A stretch of DNA of 64,000 bases from Limnohabitans planktonicus II-D5 (GCF_001270065.2 NZ_LFYT02000001.1:62001-126000); one strand, 5' to 3'; shown: positions 41,225 to 50,770, numbered from the stretch's first letter. A program made the numbers and translations. The notes: a model not told the origin generated them from the letters alone.

Positions 41225-42432
41225 CTTTTCTTGGAAATCAAGGGTAAACACTGAGATTTACGCCCCACTAGGATGCGTGCGTGGATGGGCATGGCGTTGG
41301 GCACCAACTCCACATGGGTGAAACCGGCCTCTTGCATCATGGCTTTGAGTTCTTGCGGGGTGCGCAGACGCCCTGCGCCCATGGCCAGGAGGTAGAAGTG
41401 AAAGTAGGCATCGACCGATGCACTGGCTTGGCCCGCCTCGTCCTCGGGCTGCGCCATGGGTTCGGCCACCAACAATGCCCCCCCCAAAGGCAAAGCCTCG
41501 AAGGCCTTTTGGAAAATGAGCTTGACCACTGCGTCCGGGTGGTCGTGTGCCACACGCACCAGGGTGATCAAGTCAGCACCTTGCGGCAAAGGGTCATCCA
41601 GAAAGCTGCCGGGGTGCAGGGTCACGCGCGGCGTCAAGCCCTTGGCCTGCAAGCCTTCACGGGCCAGCGCCAGCACCGGGGGCAGGTCGAACATTTTGAA
41701 CTGCAGGTGTGGCGAATGCGCGGCCAGCTCGCTGACAAAACGACCCCGGCCCGCACCCACGTCGAGTACACAGCGGTGCTCGTCAAAGAAGTAGGACGAC
41801 AGGATTTCCTGCACCACAAAGCCCTGCGAAGCCGCCATCAGCTCAGAGTAGCGGGTGAACTTGTCCACCTCGGCTTCAGGCCTGGCGGCAGGCGCTGGCT
41901 GTTCATGGGCGTAGGGCCAGTACTCGGCCATGCCGCCGCTCCAGGCATTGCCCAGAAACTTCACCGGGTCCTGCATGTCCTGGTAGAGCAGATGGTTGTG
42001 CTCGATCATCTGGGCAATGCCCTCGTGCTGCGCCAAAGGCACGCCCAGTGGCCCCAGGCCAAAGCGGCCCTGGCTGCGCTGCTCCAGCAGTCCCAGCGCC
42101 ACGGCCGAGAGCAGCAAACGCTGCAACACCGCCGGTGCCAAACCGGTGCGGCGCGCCAGATCGTTCAGGCTTGCGGGGGCGTGGTGCAAGGCGCGAAACA
42201 GGTCAAGCCGCACGCAGCCCAACAGCACCTGGCTGTGTACAAAACCGGCCATCAAATCGAAAAGTTTGCGCGTGCGGCGACGCGTGAGCCAGCGCGTGAG
42301 CGGGTTGCCCAATGACCAGCGGTACAGGCCAGGATGCGCGTACCAGCGCTCCAGACGCGCCTGCCAGGCGTCCTTGAAGGTGGCAGGGGCGGTGCGGGCC
42401 TCAACAGCGGCCAGATCGAGGGGATGGGACAT
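41215..42432 (-). CDS. crtF: Demethylspheroidene O-methyltransferase CrtF
   Basis: A 405-residue SAM methyltransferase of the O-methyltransferase/dimerisation-domain type that methylates the 1-hydroxyl of carotenoids. The dimerisation winged helix spans about residues 75-150 and the SAM motif VLDVGAGRGRFVSEL lies near 225. AAGGA precedes the ATG at 42432. Its C-terminal codons double as the bchC operator. Confidence 0.95.
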   Translation of the reverse strand: MSHPLDLAAVEARTAPATFKDAWQARLERWYAHPGLYRWSLGNPLTRWLTRRRTRKLFDLMAGFVHSQVLLGCVRLDLFRALHHAPASLNDLARRTGLAPAVLQRLLLSAVALGLLEQRSQGRFGLGPLGVPLAQHEGIAQMIEHNHLLYQDMQDPVKFLGNAWSGGMAEYWPYAHEQPAPAARPEAEVDKFTRYSELMAASQGFVVQEILSSYFFDEHRCVLDVGAGRGRFVSELAAHSPHLQFKMFDLPPVLALAREGLQAKGLTPRVTLHPGSFLDDPLPQGADLITLVRVAHDHPDAVVKLIFQKAFEALPLGGALLVAEPMAQPEDEAGQASASVDAYFHFYLLAMGAGRLRTPQELKAMMQEAGFTHVELVPNAMPIHARILVGRKSQCLPLISKKSVN

Positions 42433-42468
42433 GCGGATTCCTTCGCGTGACAGCTGCGCCAAGCCCGC

Positions 42469-43413
42469 TCAATGCGGGGTGCTGCTGCGGTCCGTGGCCA
42501 GGGCCACAGGGGTGTTGGGGCGCGTGGGGCTGTGCGGGTGGGACTTGAAATACCCCTCACACAAGGCTTTGGGCACCAGGCGCTCGGATTCAAGCTGCAC
42601 CAGATGGCGCAGCATGTCGCGTGAAGAGCAAGCCGGAATCGAGCTGGCGGCTTGTTCGATCAGGTGGTCGAAGTGCGCAATTGCACCATCAAGGCCCAGG
42701 GCCTGGGCCGAGCTGGGCCGGGCGTGCAAAACGTCTTGCCCGACCGGCTTGCCCAAGCTGGCCGCATCGGCGATCACGTCACGAATGTCATCGGCCACCT
42801 GGTAGGCCTCGCCGAGGTAGGCTCCCAATGGCGCCCAAGGCGCGGGTTCCTGGCCGCAACTCAAAGCACCGGCGCAAGTGGCCGACACGAACAGTGCGCC
42901 GGTCTTGGCGCGCTGGTACTCGCCCAGGTCGGCACTGGTTTCACATTCCCAGGCCTGCCCGGCCACGATGCCGTGGGGCAAACCCACGCCCGTGCTCAGG
43001 TTGTCCATCAACGCGATCAAGCGTTCAGGGCGATGCGCCCCAGCCTGCAGCAAAACCTTGTAGGCCATGACAATCAAGCCGTCTCCAGCCAGCAGTGCCA
43101 GCGGTTCACTGAAGGCTTTGTGCACCGTAGGCAACCCTCGCCGGGTGTCTGCATTGTCAAAGGCAGGCATGTCGTCGTGCACCAACGAAGCGCAGTGCAT
43201 CAATTCGAGCGCCACGGCGGCAGCATTGGTCAGCTCGGGCACATCGTCACCACAGGCGGTGGCCACAGCCATGCACAGCTGCGGGCGGATGCGGGCCCCG
43301 CCTGAAAACACCGCATGCCGCATGGCGGCGACCAACCGGGGCGGAGCGCCACTGCCAGCGGCTTGCTCGAAATGTGTACTCAGGGCGAGTTCGGCGCGTT
43401 TCAACAGACTCAT
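42469..43413 (-). CDS. crtE: Geranylgeranyl diphosphate synthase CrtE
   Basis: A 314-residue trans-isoprenyl diphosphate synthase. The first aspartate-rich motif HDDMPAFDNADTRRG (about residue 79) and the second DDIRD (about 213) are intact. It provides GGPP for both carotenoids and the pigment tail. GGAGG precedes the ATG. First gene of the long minus-strand run, with a PpsR-controlled promoter in the divergent region. Confidence 0.96.
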   Translation of the reverse strand: MSLLKRAELALSTHFEQAAGSGAPPRLVAAMRHAVFSGGARIRPQLCMAVATACGDDVPELTNAAAVALELMHCASLVHDDMPAFDNADTRRGLPTVHKAFSEPLALLAGDGLIVMAYKVLLQAGAHRPERLIALMDNLSTGVGLPHGIVAGQAWECETSADLGEYQRAKTGALFVSATCAGALSCGQEPAPWAPLGAYLGEAYQVADDIRDVIADAASLGKPVGQDVLHARPSSAQALGLDGAIAHFDHLIEQAASSIPACSSRDMLRHLVQLESERLVPKALCEGYFKSHPHSPTRPNTPVALATDRSSTPH

Positions 43414-43448
43414 GGGACCTCCGAAGGAGAAGCCCTGTCAACCCAGAC

Positions 43449-43466
43449 TGACAGGTATATGTGTCA
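43449..43466. promoter_or_regulatory. Swapped half-site palindrome TGACA-N8-TGTCA before crtE
   Basis: TGACAGGTATATGTGTCA has the same 5-8-5 spacing and outward-facing half-sites as the element before ppsR (3491-3508). It overlaps the predicted crtE transcription start region. Confidence 0.4.
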
Positions 43467-43493
43467 ATATATCAAGATAATTGACACTGTCAA
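43466..43493 (-). promoter_or_regulatory. Predicted crtE promoter
   Basis: Minus-strand TTGACA (43493-43488), the end of the PpsR operator, is followed after 16 bases by TATATT (43471-43466), a five-of-six match to the -10 consensus. Confidence 0.6.
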
Positions 43494-43505
43494 TCTTTAT
43501 TGACA
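43488..43505. promoter_or_regulatory. PpsR operator in the crtE / 62-aa gene divergent region
   Basis: Perfect TGTCAA-N6-TTGACA repeat, 25 bases upstream of the plus-strand 62-aa gene and 75 bases from crtE. A further TTGACA at 43481-43486 makes an array of half-sites. Confidence 0.88.
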
Positions 43506-43529
43506 CATCAACACATGAAAGGTCAAGCC

Positions 43530-43718
43530 ATGGGAATTTGGTTGGAGCTGGGCATTTTTGGCCTGGTGTTCGTCTTTGCCTTTTGGCAAATGCACGACGT
43601 GCGCAAGGCGCAGGAACTTACCCGTCAGCAACGGGTGCGGGAAAAGGCGGCGCAGGAGACGAAGGATCTGCAGGAGGCCGCCGAACCACCGGAAGGCGAG
43701 ACCCACAAGAAGTCGTGA
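43530..43718 (+). CDS. 62-aa membrane-anchored protein divergent from crtE
   Basis: MGIWLELGIFGLVFVFAFWQ gives one N-terminal membrane helix; the remaining about 40 residues are charged (VRKAQELTRQQRVREKAAQE) and likely form a cytoplasmic helix or coiled coil. The ATG at 43530 follows AAAGG; ATGs at 43500 and 43515 upstream lie in or next to the operator. It shares the PpsR operator region with crtE, which suggests co-regulation with photosynthesis genes. I do not recognise a family. Confidence 0.72.
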   Translation: MGIWLELGIFGLVFVFAFWQMHDVRKAQELTRQQRVREKAAQETKDLQEAAEPPEGETHKKS

Positions 43719-43898
43719 GTCACGCGCCTGTGCATGAGCCTTTTGGGGGCATGTGCCGCGCCCATGGCCCATGGGGGGGATTCAGGGTGTTGCCTGATCA
43801 GTGGCCCTGACTGTTCTGGGCACGCCGCCTTCGGGGCGATTGGCAGGGAGCTGCGTGGTTTTTTGCGCGGCGAGGGTGCCGCGCCTGCAACACCTTCT

Positions 43899-45659
43899 TC
43901 AGACGCCTGATGCCGCGTTGAACTGCAACGCAGCCAAGCTGGCGTAGAGCCCCCCTTTGGCTTGCAGCTCGGCGTGGCTGCCTTGCTCCATCAAGCGGCC
44001 GCGCTCGAGCACCCAGATCACATCGGCGCGTTGCACCGTGGCCAAGCGATGCGCAATCACCAGCGTGGTGCGGCCGACCATGGCTTTGTCGAGCGCGGCT
44101 TGCACCATTTTTTCGCTTTGTGCGTCGAGTGCGCTGGTGGCTTCGTCCAGCAGCAAGAGCGGTGAATTTTTCAAAATAGCCCGTGCGATGGCGATGCGCT
44201 GGCGCTGCCCGCCCGACAAGCGCACACCCCGGTCACCCAAATAGGTGTCAAAGCCCTCGGGCAGTTCGCGGATGAACTCATGCGCATAAGCCGCTTCAGC
44301 GGCAGCGTGCACGTCGTCCAGACTGGCGTCGGGCCTGCCGTAGCGGATGTTCTCGATCACGGTGCCCGAAAAAATCACCGGCTCCTGCGGCACGATGGCC
44401 ATGCGGTGGCGCAGTTCGTGCAGGTCCATCTGGTCAATCGGCACACCATCGAGCACGATGCGGCCCGACTGCGGATCGTGAAAGCGCATGAGCAGATCGA
44501 ACAAGGTGGTTTTGCCCGCGCCGCTCGGGCCCACCACAGCCACGGTCTGTCCGGGGTGGATCTGGCCTGCCAGCTGGTCCAGCGCCCAAGTGTCGGGACG
44601 CGAGGGGTAATGAAAGCGCACCGACTCCAGCTGCAAGGACGAGCCGCCTTGCGGCCAAGGCGCTTGTTGCGGCTGGGCCGCGATCTTCAGATTCGACTCG
44701 GTATGCAGCAACTCCATCAGGCGCTCGGTCGCGCCCGCTGCGCGCAGCAAATCGCCGTACACCTCGCCCAGCACCGCAAAGGCGCTGGCCAGCAAGATGA
44801 CATAAAACACCGTCTCGCCCAGCTGGCCTGCGGTGCTGGTGCCCGCACGCACGGCCAGCGTGCCCATGTACAAGCCCCAGAGCAAGACGGCGCTGGAGGC
44901 CATGATGATGAAGCCCACCAGCATGGCCCGCGCCCGGATGCGGCCCAGCGCCGTGCCCAGGGCGCGTGCGGTGGAGTCGATGAAGCGACGGGTTTCGCGG
45001 CCTTCAGCGGTGTAGCTTTGCACCACACTGATGGCGTTGAGCACCTCGGAAGCGATGGCACTCGAATCGGCCACCCGGTCCTGGTTGGCCCGCGACAGAC
45101 GGCGCACGCGTCGGCCCAGATACACACTCGGAAAAATCACCGCGGCCAGCACGGCCACCACCTGCAGCATGAGCACCGGGTTGGTCCACACCAGCATGAT
45201 CAGCGCCCCCGCGCCCATGACCAGATTGCGCAAGCCCATCGAAAACGATGAGCCCACGACGGTTTGCACCAACGTGGTGTCGTTGGTCAGGCGCGAGAGC
45301 ACCTCGCCCGACTGCGTGGTCTCAAAAAAAGCCGGGCTTTGCTTGAGCACATGGGCGTAGACCGCATTGCGCAAGTCACCCGTGATGCGCTCACCCAGCC
45401 AACTCACGGCGTAGTAACGGCCGGATGAAAACACCGCCAAAGCGGCTGCCACGCCAAACAACTGCAAAAAGTTGCCCGACAACTGCTCGGCACTGGCCCC
45501 GCTGGCCAAGCCTTGATCAATCAACTGACGCAAAACCCACGGAAAAGCCAGTGTGGTGCCCGCCGCCAGCAAAAGGAACAAAGCCGCGACACCCAAAGCC
45601 ACACGGTAAGGCTTCAGAAAAGGAGTCAAACCAGTGAGCGATTGGGCAGAAGCGGCCAT
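43899..45659 (-). CDS. MsbA-like ABC exporter (fused permease and ATPase)
   Basis: A 586-residue half-transporter: six-span ABC transmembrane domain (about residues 15-310), then an ATPase with Walker A GPSGAGKT, signature VRLSGGQRQR and Walker B LLLLDEATSALD. Close to the MsbA/LapB-like lipid or multidrug exporters common in Burkholderiales. The ATG at 45659 is used. It diverges from hemE across 182 bases; no specific substrate can be inferred. Confidence 0.9.
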   Translation of the reverse strand: MAASAQSLTGLTPFLKPYRVALGVAALFLLLAAGTTLAFPWVLRQLIDQGLASGASAEQLSGNFLQLFGVAAALAVFSSGRYYAVSWLGERITGDLRNAVYAHVLKQSPAFFETTQSGEVLSRLTNDTTLVQTVVGSSFSMGLRNLVMGAGALIMLVWTNPVLMLQVVAVLAAVIFPSVYLGRRVRRLSRANQDRVADSSAIASEVLNAISVVQSYTAEGRETRRFIDSTARALGTALGRIRARAMLVGFIIMASSAVLLWGLYMGTLAVRAGTSTAGQLGETVFYVILLASAFAVLGEVYGDLLRAAGATERLMELLHTESNLKIAAQPQQAPWPQGGSSLQLESVRFHYPSRPDTWALDQLAGQIHPGQTVAVVGPSGAGKTTLFDLLMRFHDPQSGRIVLDGVPIDQMDLHELRHRMAIVPQEPVIFSGTVIENIRYGRPDASLDDVHAAAEAAYAHEFIRELPEGFDTYLGDRGVRLSGGQRQRIAIARAILKNSPLLLLDEATSALDAQSEKMVQAALDKAMVGRTTLVIAHRLATVQRADVIWVLERGRLMEQGSHAELQAKGGLYASLAALQFNAASGV

Positions 45660-45841
45660 GAAAAAATTCAGTCTTAAGATGTCGAAGTCTGAGCATAACG
45701 GCAAATGAAAAATGCCAGCCAGAGACATGAACCGCAGTCTTGTGCAGGCAAGCTGTACCGATAATCAACAGATTCACCCCGACGGCACCGCTGACCCAGC
45801 GCTGTGCCTGCCCCTGAAAGATAGACGGAGACAATCACCCC

Positions 45842-47008
45842 ATGAATACAAGTTCCAGCTCGGCTTTGACGGCCACAACGCCTCCAGGCAAGACTGTCAA
45901 CTGGCCTTCTTTGGCCAACGACATTTTTTTGCGCGCCTGCCTGCGCCAAGCCACCGACCACACCCCCGTCTGGCTCATGCGCCAGGCCGGACGCTATTTG
46001 CCCGAGTACTGCGCCACCCGCGCCAAGGCCGGCAGCTTCATGGGCCTGGCCACCAACGTCGACTTCGCCACCGAAGTCACGCTCCAGCCGCTGGAGCGTT
46101 ACCCGCTCGACGCCTCCATCTTGTTCAGCGACATCCTCACCGTGCCCGACGCCATGGGCCTGGGGCTGTCGTTTGCCCAAGGCGAAGGCCCGCGCTTTGC
46201 CAAAAACGTGCGCAACGAAGCCGCCGTGGCCGAATTGGCCGTGCCCGACATGAACAAGCTGCGCTATGTGTTCGATGCGGTGTCATCGATTCGCAAGGCG
46301 CTGAACGGCCGCGTGCCTTTGATCGGCTTTTCCGGCAGCCCCTGGACGCTGGCGTGCTACATGGTTGAAGGCGCGGGGTCTGACGATTACCGCCATGTGA
46401 AGACCCTGATGTACAGCCGCCCAGATTTGATGCACCGCATCCTGGAAATCAACGCCGATGCCGTGGCCCTGTACCTGAACACCCAGATCGAAGCCGGTGC
46501 CCAAGCGGTCATGGTCTTTGACAGCTGGGGCGGCGTGTTGGCCGATGGGGCTTTCCAGCAATTCAGCTTGACCTACACGGCCCGCGTGCTTGCCCAGCTC
46601 AAAACCGAGCACAACGGCCAGCGCATCCCCAGCATCGTCTTCACCAAAGGCGGGGGCCTGTGGCTGCCCGAGATGGCGGGTCTCAACTGCGACGTGCTGG
46701 GCCTGGACTGGACCATGAACCTGGGCCGCGCCCGCGCCCTCGTGGGCGGCCAAGTGGGCGGCCCCGGCAAGGCGCTGCAAGGCAACATCGACCCGAACAT
46801 TTTGTTTGCACCCCCTGCGCAGATCGCGACCGAGGTGCACCGCGTGCTGGACAGCTTTGGCCAGCCTCACACCGACACCACACAAACCGGCCCCACGCAC
46901 ATCTTCAACCTGGGCCACGGCATCAGCCAATACACCCCGCCCGAGCATGTGACGGCGCTGGTGGAGGCGGTGCACAGCCATTCGCGGAAATTGCGCCAGA
47001 GCCGCTGA
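45842..47008 (+). CDS. hemE: Uroporphyrinogen decarboxylase
   Basis: A 388-residue enzyme that decarboxylates uroporphyrinogen III to coproporphyrinogen III, upstream of the heme/bacteriochlorophyll branch. The substrate-binding loop [13 protein letters not shown] (about residues 43-55), [11 protein letters not shown] with the catalytic Asp, and [13 protein letters not shown] are intact. An N-terminal extension of about 20 residues is present. It lies near but outside the PGC and has no PpsR operator upstream. Confidence 0.97.
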   Translation: MNTSSSSALTATTPPGKTVNWPSLANDIFLRACLRQATDHTPVWLMRQAGRYLPEYCATRAKAGSFMGLATNVDFATEVTLQPLERYPLDASILFSDILTVPDAMGLGLSFAQGEGPRFAKNVRNEAAVAELAVPDMNKLRYVFDAVSSIRKALNGRVPLIGFSGSPWTLACYMVEGAGSDDYRHVKTLMYSRPDLMHRILEINADAVALYLNTQIEAGAQAVMVFDSWGGVLADGAFQQFSLTYTARVLAQLKTEHNGQRIPSIVFTKGGGLWLPEMAGLNCDVLGLDWTMNLGRARALVGGQVGGPGKALQGNIDPNILFAPPAQIATEVHRVLDSFGQPHTDTTQTGPTHIFNLGHGISQYTPPEHVTALVEAVHSHSRKLRQSR

Positions 47009-47245
47009 GGCAGCTGCCTGCCGAGGCCACAGATTCTGCCCATGCGGCGGGCCTGTGGCCCCGGAGGATGTTCAAGGGTTTCCACCCTATTGATCCGGCC
47101 CTGTGGAGTTTGCAGGGTGACTTCAAGCTTGTACATTGTGGGCGCAAGCCCTGCTGGCGATCAGAATCTTGTGGACCACAGGCTTTTCGCTTGCCTGGCA
47201 AGCTCCCACAAAATCCCCCCATCGGGCAACACACTGCTCAGACTC

Positions 47246-47818
47246 GCAGGTCGGCGGTCGAAGACCCCGACGTTTGCGTGATTTGCCCGTACCGCCCTGA
47301 CATGGGCATGTGCTTGTTCGGGCAAATGTCGGACTCTTCGAGTACCGACATACGAGATGGCGGTGATGAGTAGGTCGGTGGTCGAAGACCCCGACGTTTG
47401 CGTGATTTGCCCGTACCGCCCTGACATGGGCATGTGCTTGTTCGGGCACATGTCGGACTCTGCGAGTGCCGACCTACGAGATGACGGTGATTGGCAGGTC
47501 GGTGGTCGAAGACCCCGACGTTTGCGTGATTTGCCCGTACCGCCCTGACATGGGCATGTGCTTGTTCGGGTAAATGTCGGACTCTGCGAGTGCCGACCTA
47601 CGAGATGGCGGTGATGAGTAGGTCGGTGGTCGAAGACCCCGACGTTTGCGTGATTTGCCCGTACCGCCCTGACATGGGCATGTGCTTGTTCGGGCAAATG
47701 TCGGACTCTGCGAGTGCCGACCTACAAGATGGCGGTGATTGGTAGGTCGGTGGTCGAAGACCCCGACAGGGGCTTGTCCCGAAACCCATCATGTGGGACT
47801 CTGCGAGTGCCGACCTAC
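47246..47818. repeat. Five tandem copies of a palindromic repeat (family B core)
   Basis: Four copies have a 124-base period (starts 47246, 47370, 47494, 47618; 108-bp unit plus a 16-base spacer close to gagatggcggtgatga) and a fifth (47742-47818) has a shorter, different core. Each begins AGGTCGGTGGTCGAAGACCC-CGACGTTT and ends GTCGGACTCTGCGAGTGCCG-ACCTAC, the reverse complement of the ends of the array at 26451. The core contains its own TTGCCCG/CGGGCAA arms. The rest of the gene-free stretch 47009-47936 shows no gene. Confidence 0.9.
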
Positions 47819-47936
47819 GGGGGCGTCGTTATGTGGAGGTGCATCGCCCTTGCCGCCTGGCTCCGGCTGGGCCAGCACCTCTGGGCCATGGGGTGGGCTG
47901 GTGCTGACGACTGATGGCCTTGGGGACGGTTCACCC

Positions 47937-48572
47937 CTATGCGTAGGCGGGCATGAGTTGCGTCAGGTCTACACCGTGGCACAGGCTGATGAGATCGGCG
48001 CCTGTGTTGACGTCGAATTTTTGATAAATCGTAGCGCGGTGTTTTTTGGCGGTGCCGGGCTGGATGCCGGTGACTTCACTGATGGCTTTATTGGTCAGGC
48101 CCTGAACAATGAGCATGAAGATTTCTTGCTCACGCTTGGACAGGGTGACAAATGAACGTTTGAGGTTGTCGAGGTTGATGAACTGCAAGTTGCGGTCCCG
48201 GTCGATGTCCAAGGCGCGGTCCAGGGTTTCGCACAGTTTTTCGCGGGTGAAGGGTTTGAGCAAAAAGTCAATCGCACCGCCCCGGAAAGCGGTGATGATT
48301 TCATCTTGGTTGCTTTCGCCACTGATGAAAATGATCGGGGTTTTGCGACCCAGGGTGTGCAGCCTGGCTTGCAACTCCAGCCCGGTGATGCCAGGCATGC
48401 GCACATCCAGCAGGAGCACGGCCGGGGAGATGTCCAAGGATTGACTCAAAAAAGCTCTGGGGTCTTCGTAGGCATCGACGGTGTAGCCCACCATGGTCAG
48501 CAGGTCGCTCAAATAAAAGCGCATGTCATGGTTGTCGTCGACCAGAAAGATGTGACCCAATCTTTTTTTCAT
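47937..48572 (-). CDS. FixJ/NarL-type response regulator, orphan
   Basis: A 211-residue two-domain regulator: receiver (about residues 7-120) with acidic pair Asp12-Asp13, phosphoacceptor Asp56 (LLLDVRMPG) and LLKPF lysine, then a LuxR-type helix-turn-helix (LSKREQEIFMLIVQGLTNKA). Resembles StyR/TodT/FixJ proteins. The recognition helix reads PGTAKKHRATIYQKF. No histidine kinase gene is adjacent, so its input is unknown. Confidence 0.9.
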   Translation of the reverse strand: MKKRLGHIFLVDDNHDMRFYLSDLLTMVGYTVDAYEDPRAFLSQSLDISPAVLLLDVRMPGITGLELQARLHTLGRKTPIIFISGESNQDEIITAFRGGAIDFLLKPFTREKLCETLDRALDIDRDRNLQFINLDNLKRSFVTLSKREQEIFMLIVQGLTNKAISEVTGIQPGTAKKHRATIYQKFDVNTGADLISLCHGVDLTQLMPAYA

Positions 48573-48672
48573 TTCTCTCGCCTTCTCTATTAAATCAAAA
48601 GTCGAGTTTCAATTTAACAAAATCGCCAAGGCCTGTAATTACCCAATTGGTTAATTTCATGGGTATTTTTCC

Positions 48673-50148
48673 CTATTTAGGTAATTCAGATCCTCGATTT
48701 TGGGCAGGATAGGCTCTGCGAACTTGTTTTTCATGCCAAAGCGCAGTGTCTTCTTGGCCCGTGAGCCGGGCACTGGCAATGAGGGTGTGGATGACTTTGG
48801 GTTCTGGCGAGTAGTGCAGCAGGTTTTGACTCAGCGCCAGCAAGTGCGCCGCATTTTGGGGGGTGACCGGGGTGAGTGTGAGTTCTGCAAATTGGGCACT
48901 GGGTGCAAAAAACCAGCTGCTGTGGGCGGCACCCAAAGGATCCTGACGCCACCAGGACCAGCGTTGTGCAGCGGGCATGTAAATTTGACGCACACGGGCG
49001 TAGTCAAAGGCGATGACGCTCAAGACGATGAGGCCCACGGCTGCCACAGCGCGCACGGCCGATGGCCAAACCCATTCACCGGTGGTTCTGCCGCGGGTGA
49101 GCATCAGCAGACTCATCAGGGTGGCGATTTGAAAGGGGCCATACCAAAGGGGGAATTCCAGCAGGCTGTGCAGCCCGATGACGGCCAACACGCCCCAAGC
49201 CATTTGTTGGTGCAGTTGACGACTTTTCCAGGGCCGCATGAGGACCACTGCCACCAGCAGGATCAAGGAGATGAGTGCCGTGATGGGAATACCCAGTGTG
49301 ACGGCCAGGTGCAAGGGCAGGTTGTGCGCATGGCCCAGCATGTCGCAAAAGCGCGACTCTGGACCGCCGGGGTATTGGGCCATGTAGTGGGCATATTTGA
49401 GTTCGCCCCAACCCCAGCCGGTCCAGGGTTTTTGCTCAATGAGGTGCAGCACATTGCCCCACAGCACGCGCCGACTGCCACAGGCTTCGTCGTTTGACAT
49501 GCGCGACCAGGCACTTTCCGACAATTGGCCCGTGCTCAACTGCAGGGCCCAAGGCAGCAGCACACTGGCCAGGCCGAAGATCACCATTGCCCACAAGGCC
49601 AGCGGCCAGGACATGGCTTGTCTGTGATCGGCACGTCTGGACCACCACAGCGTGAGCAGCAGCACCAGGACCATGTGCAGCAGTCCCGTGCGCGAAGCGG
49701 TGGCGGCATTGCATGTAGCTAAAAGGGCCAGCATCCACAGGGCATGCCATGGTTTGAGCCCCTGCGCTTGCCACCAAAGCACGGACACCATTCCGATGGC
49801 CAAAAGCGTGGCCAGCTGGTTGCGCTGGCGTAAGTTGGCGTTGGCTTCAGCCCATGATGCAGGCACATGCAACCAGGGACTGAAGACAGAGGCAGCGCCG
49901 AAATACTGCACCAAACCCATGGCGCTGCTGAGCAGCGCCGCCCAGGCCCAAGCACGCGCCAGGTCCTGTGCGCGGATGCCATTTGAAAAAACCAGCAGCG
50001 TGCACAGGCAGGCCCAGCTGATCAGCAAGGGGACGGTGTTGGGTTGGGGCGCAGGTGCCCAGGGTTGAACCCAGGGCAGAACCAGCAAGGCGCACAGCCA
50101 GAAGCTGTGCAGGCCCGAGGTGTCGCGTGAATGGAGATTCAGACGCAC
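48673..50148 (-). CDS. Pilin O-oligosaccharyltransferase (PglL/TfpO, Wzy-ligase family)
   Basis: A 491-residue protein with 10 to 12 membrane spans, the PglL-type LRQRNQLATLLAIG segment and the large periplasmic loop GWGWGELKYAHY with HAHNLPLHLAVTLGIP, the catalytic-type His region of O-antigen ligases. The C-terminal 130 residues form a soluble Wzy_C_2-like part. It begins with GTG 72 bases after the pilin gene, which points to pilin glycosylation rather than O-antigen ligation. Confidence 0.82.
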   Translation of the reverse strand: MRLNLHSRDTSGLHSFWLCALLVLPWVQPWAPAPQPNTVPLLISWACLCTLLVFSNGIRAQDLARAWAWAALLSSAMGLVQYFGAASVFSPWLHVPASWAEANANLRQRNQLATLLAIGMVSVLWWQAQGLKPWHALWMLALLATCNAATASRTGLLHMVLVLLLTLWWSRRADHRQAMSWPLALWAMVIFGLASVLLPWALQLSTGQLSESAWSRMSNDEACGSRRVLWGNVLHLIEQKPWTGWGWGELKYAHYMAQYPGGPESRFCDMLGHAHNLPLHLAVTLGIPITALISLILLVAVVLMRPWKSRQLHQQMAWGVLAVIGLHSLLEFPLWYGPFQIATLMSLLMLTRGRTTGEWVWPSAVRAVAAVGLIVLSVIAFDYARVRQIYMPAAQRWSWWRQDPLGAAHSSWFFAPSAQFAELTLTPVTPQNAAHLLALSQNLLHYSPEPKVIHTLIASARLTGQEDTALWHEKQVRRAYPAQNRGSELPK

Positions 50149-50220
50149 TGCTGGGATGGCATCAGGGCAGCGGGAGGGTGTGCAGCATCAATGCCCTGAC
50201 TTGCCAAGGGCAGGCCTGCA

Positions 50221-50703
50221 TCAGGATGCCTTGCATGAACCAGGCAGGTATTTGAGTGGCAAGCCATTGTTGGCTGCCGGGCCGCAGCGCCAGCTGGCCA
50301 CAGTTTTGCCGCCGTCGGTGCTGCCATTGATGGCGGTGTCACCGGTTTGCAGGGGTGTCAGGGCAATGGCATTGGCCGAGGCGCTGGTGCTGCCGCGCAG
50401 GGCTTCATGGTTGCCGACCACGGTGATGACACCGTTGGCATCGACACTCACGCTGGCCACGTATTTGCTGGTCTGGCTTTCGCAGACTTTGGGCAAGGTG
50501 GCAGACACATCGGGCTGCGATGAAGAGCCGATGGCTTCGTTGACCGCCGTTTTGCAGCCATTGGCCGCCAACAGCATTTCGGCGGTTTTGGCCCGAATGC
50601 TGTAGTCCTGATAGGCCGGCAGGGCCAGCGCACCCAGAATGCCGATGACCGCAATCACGATCATCAGCTCGATCAAGGTCATGCCACGTTGGTGATGTTT
50701 CAT
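50221..50703 (-). CDS. Type IV pilin (PilA-like)
   Basis: A 160-residue prepilin with leader MKHHQRG cut before [14 protein letters not shown], Glu at mature position 5 and a long N-terminal helix. Four cysteines (NGCKTA, KVCESQ, WRCGPA, GSCKAS) can form two disulfides, the last being the D-loop pair. The protein ends Lys-Ala-Ser; a C-terminal serine is the glycan site in Pseudomonas group I pilins modified by TfpO. The adjacent downstream gene is a TfpO/PglL-like transferase. Confidence 0.93.
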   Translation of the reverse strand: MKHHQRGMTLIELMIVIAVIGILGALALPAYQDYSIRAKTAEMLLAANGCKTAVNEAIGSSSQPDVSATLPKVCESQTSKYVASVSVDANGVITVVGNHEALRGSTSASANAIALTPLQTGDTAINGSTDGGKTVASWRCGPAANNGLPLKYLPGSCKAS

Positions 50704-50770
50704 ATCAAAGCCCCCTGAAAAAGTTGAACTTTGATGTTAATTGAAAGCACCACCAAACTCCATACATCGG

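Noticed and set aside
43462-43486. TGTCA...TTGACA pair as an additional PpsR operator before crtE
   Set aside because: The spacing between TGT and ACA is 19, not 12; treated only as part of the half-site array.
45842-47008. hemE as part of the PpsR-controlled cluster
   Set aside because: No operator in the 182-base upstream region and separated from the PGC by an ABC exporter on the other strand.
47161-47697. 178-codon frame and related frames across the second repeat array
   Set aside because: They consist of the repeat read as protein (a duplicated peptide) with no independent coding evidence.
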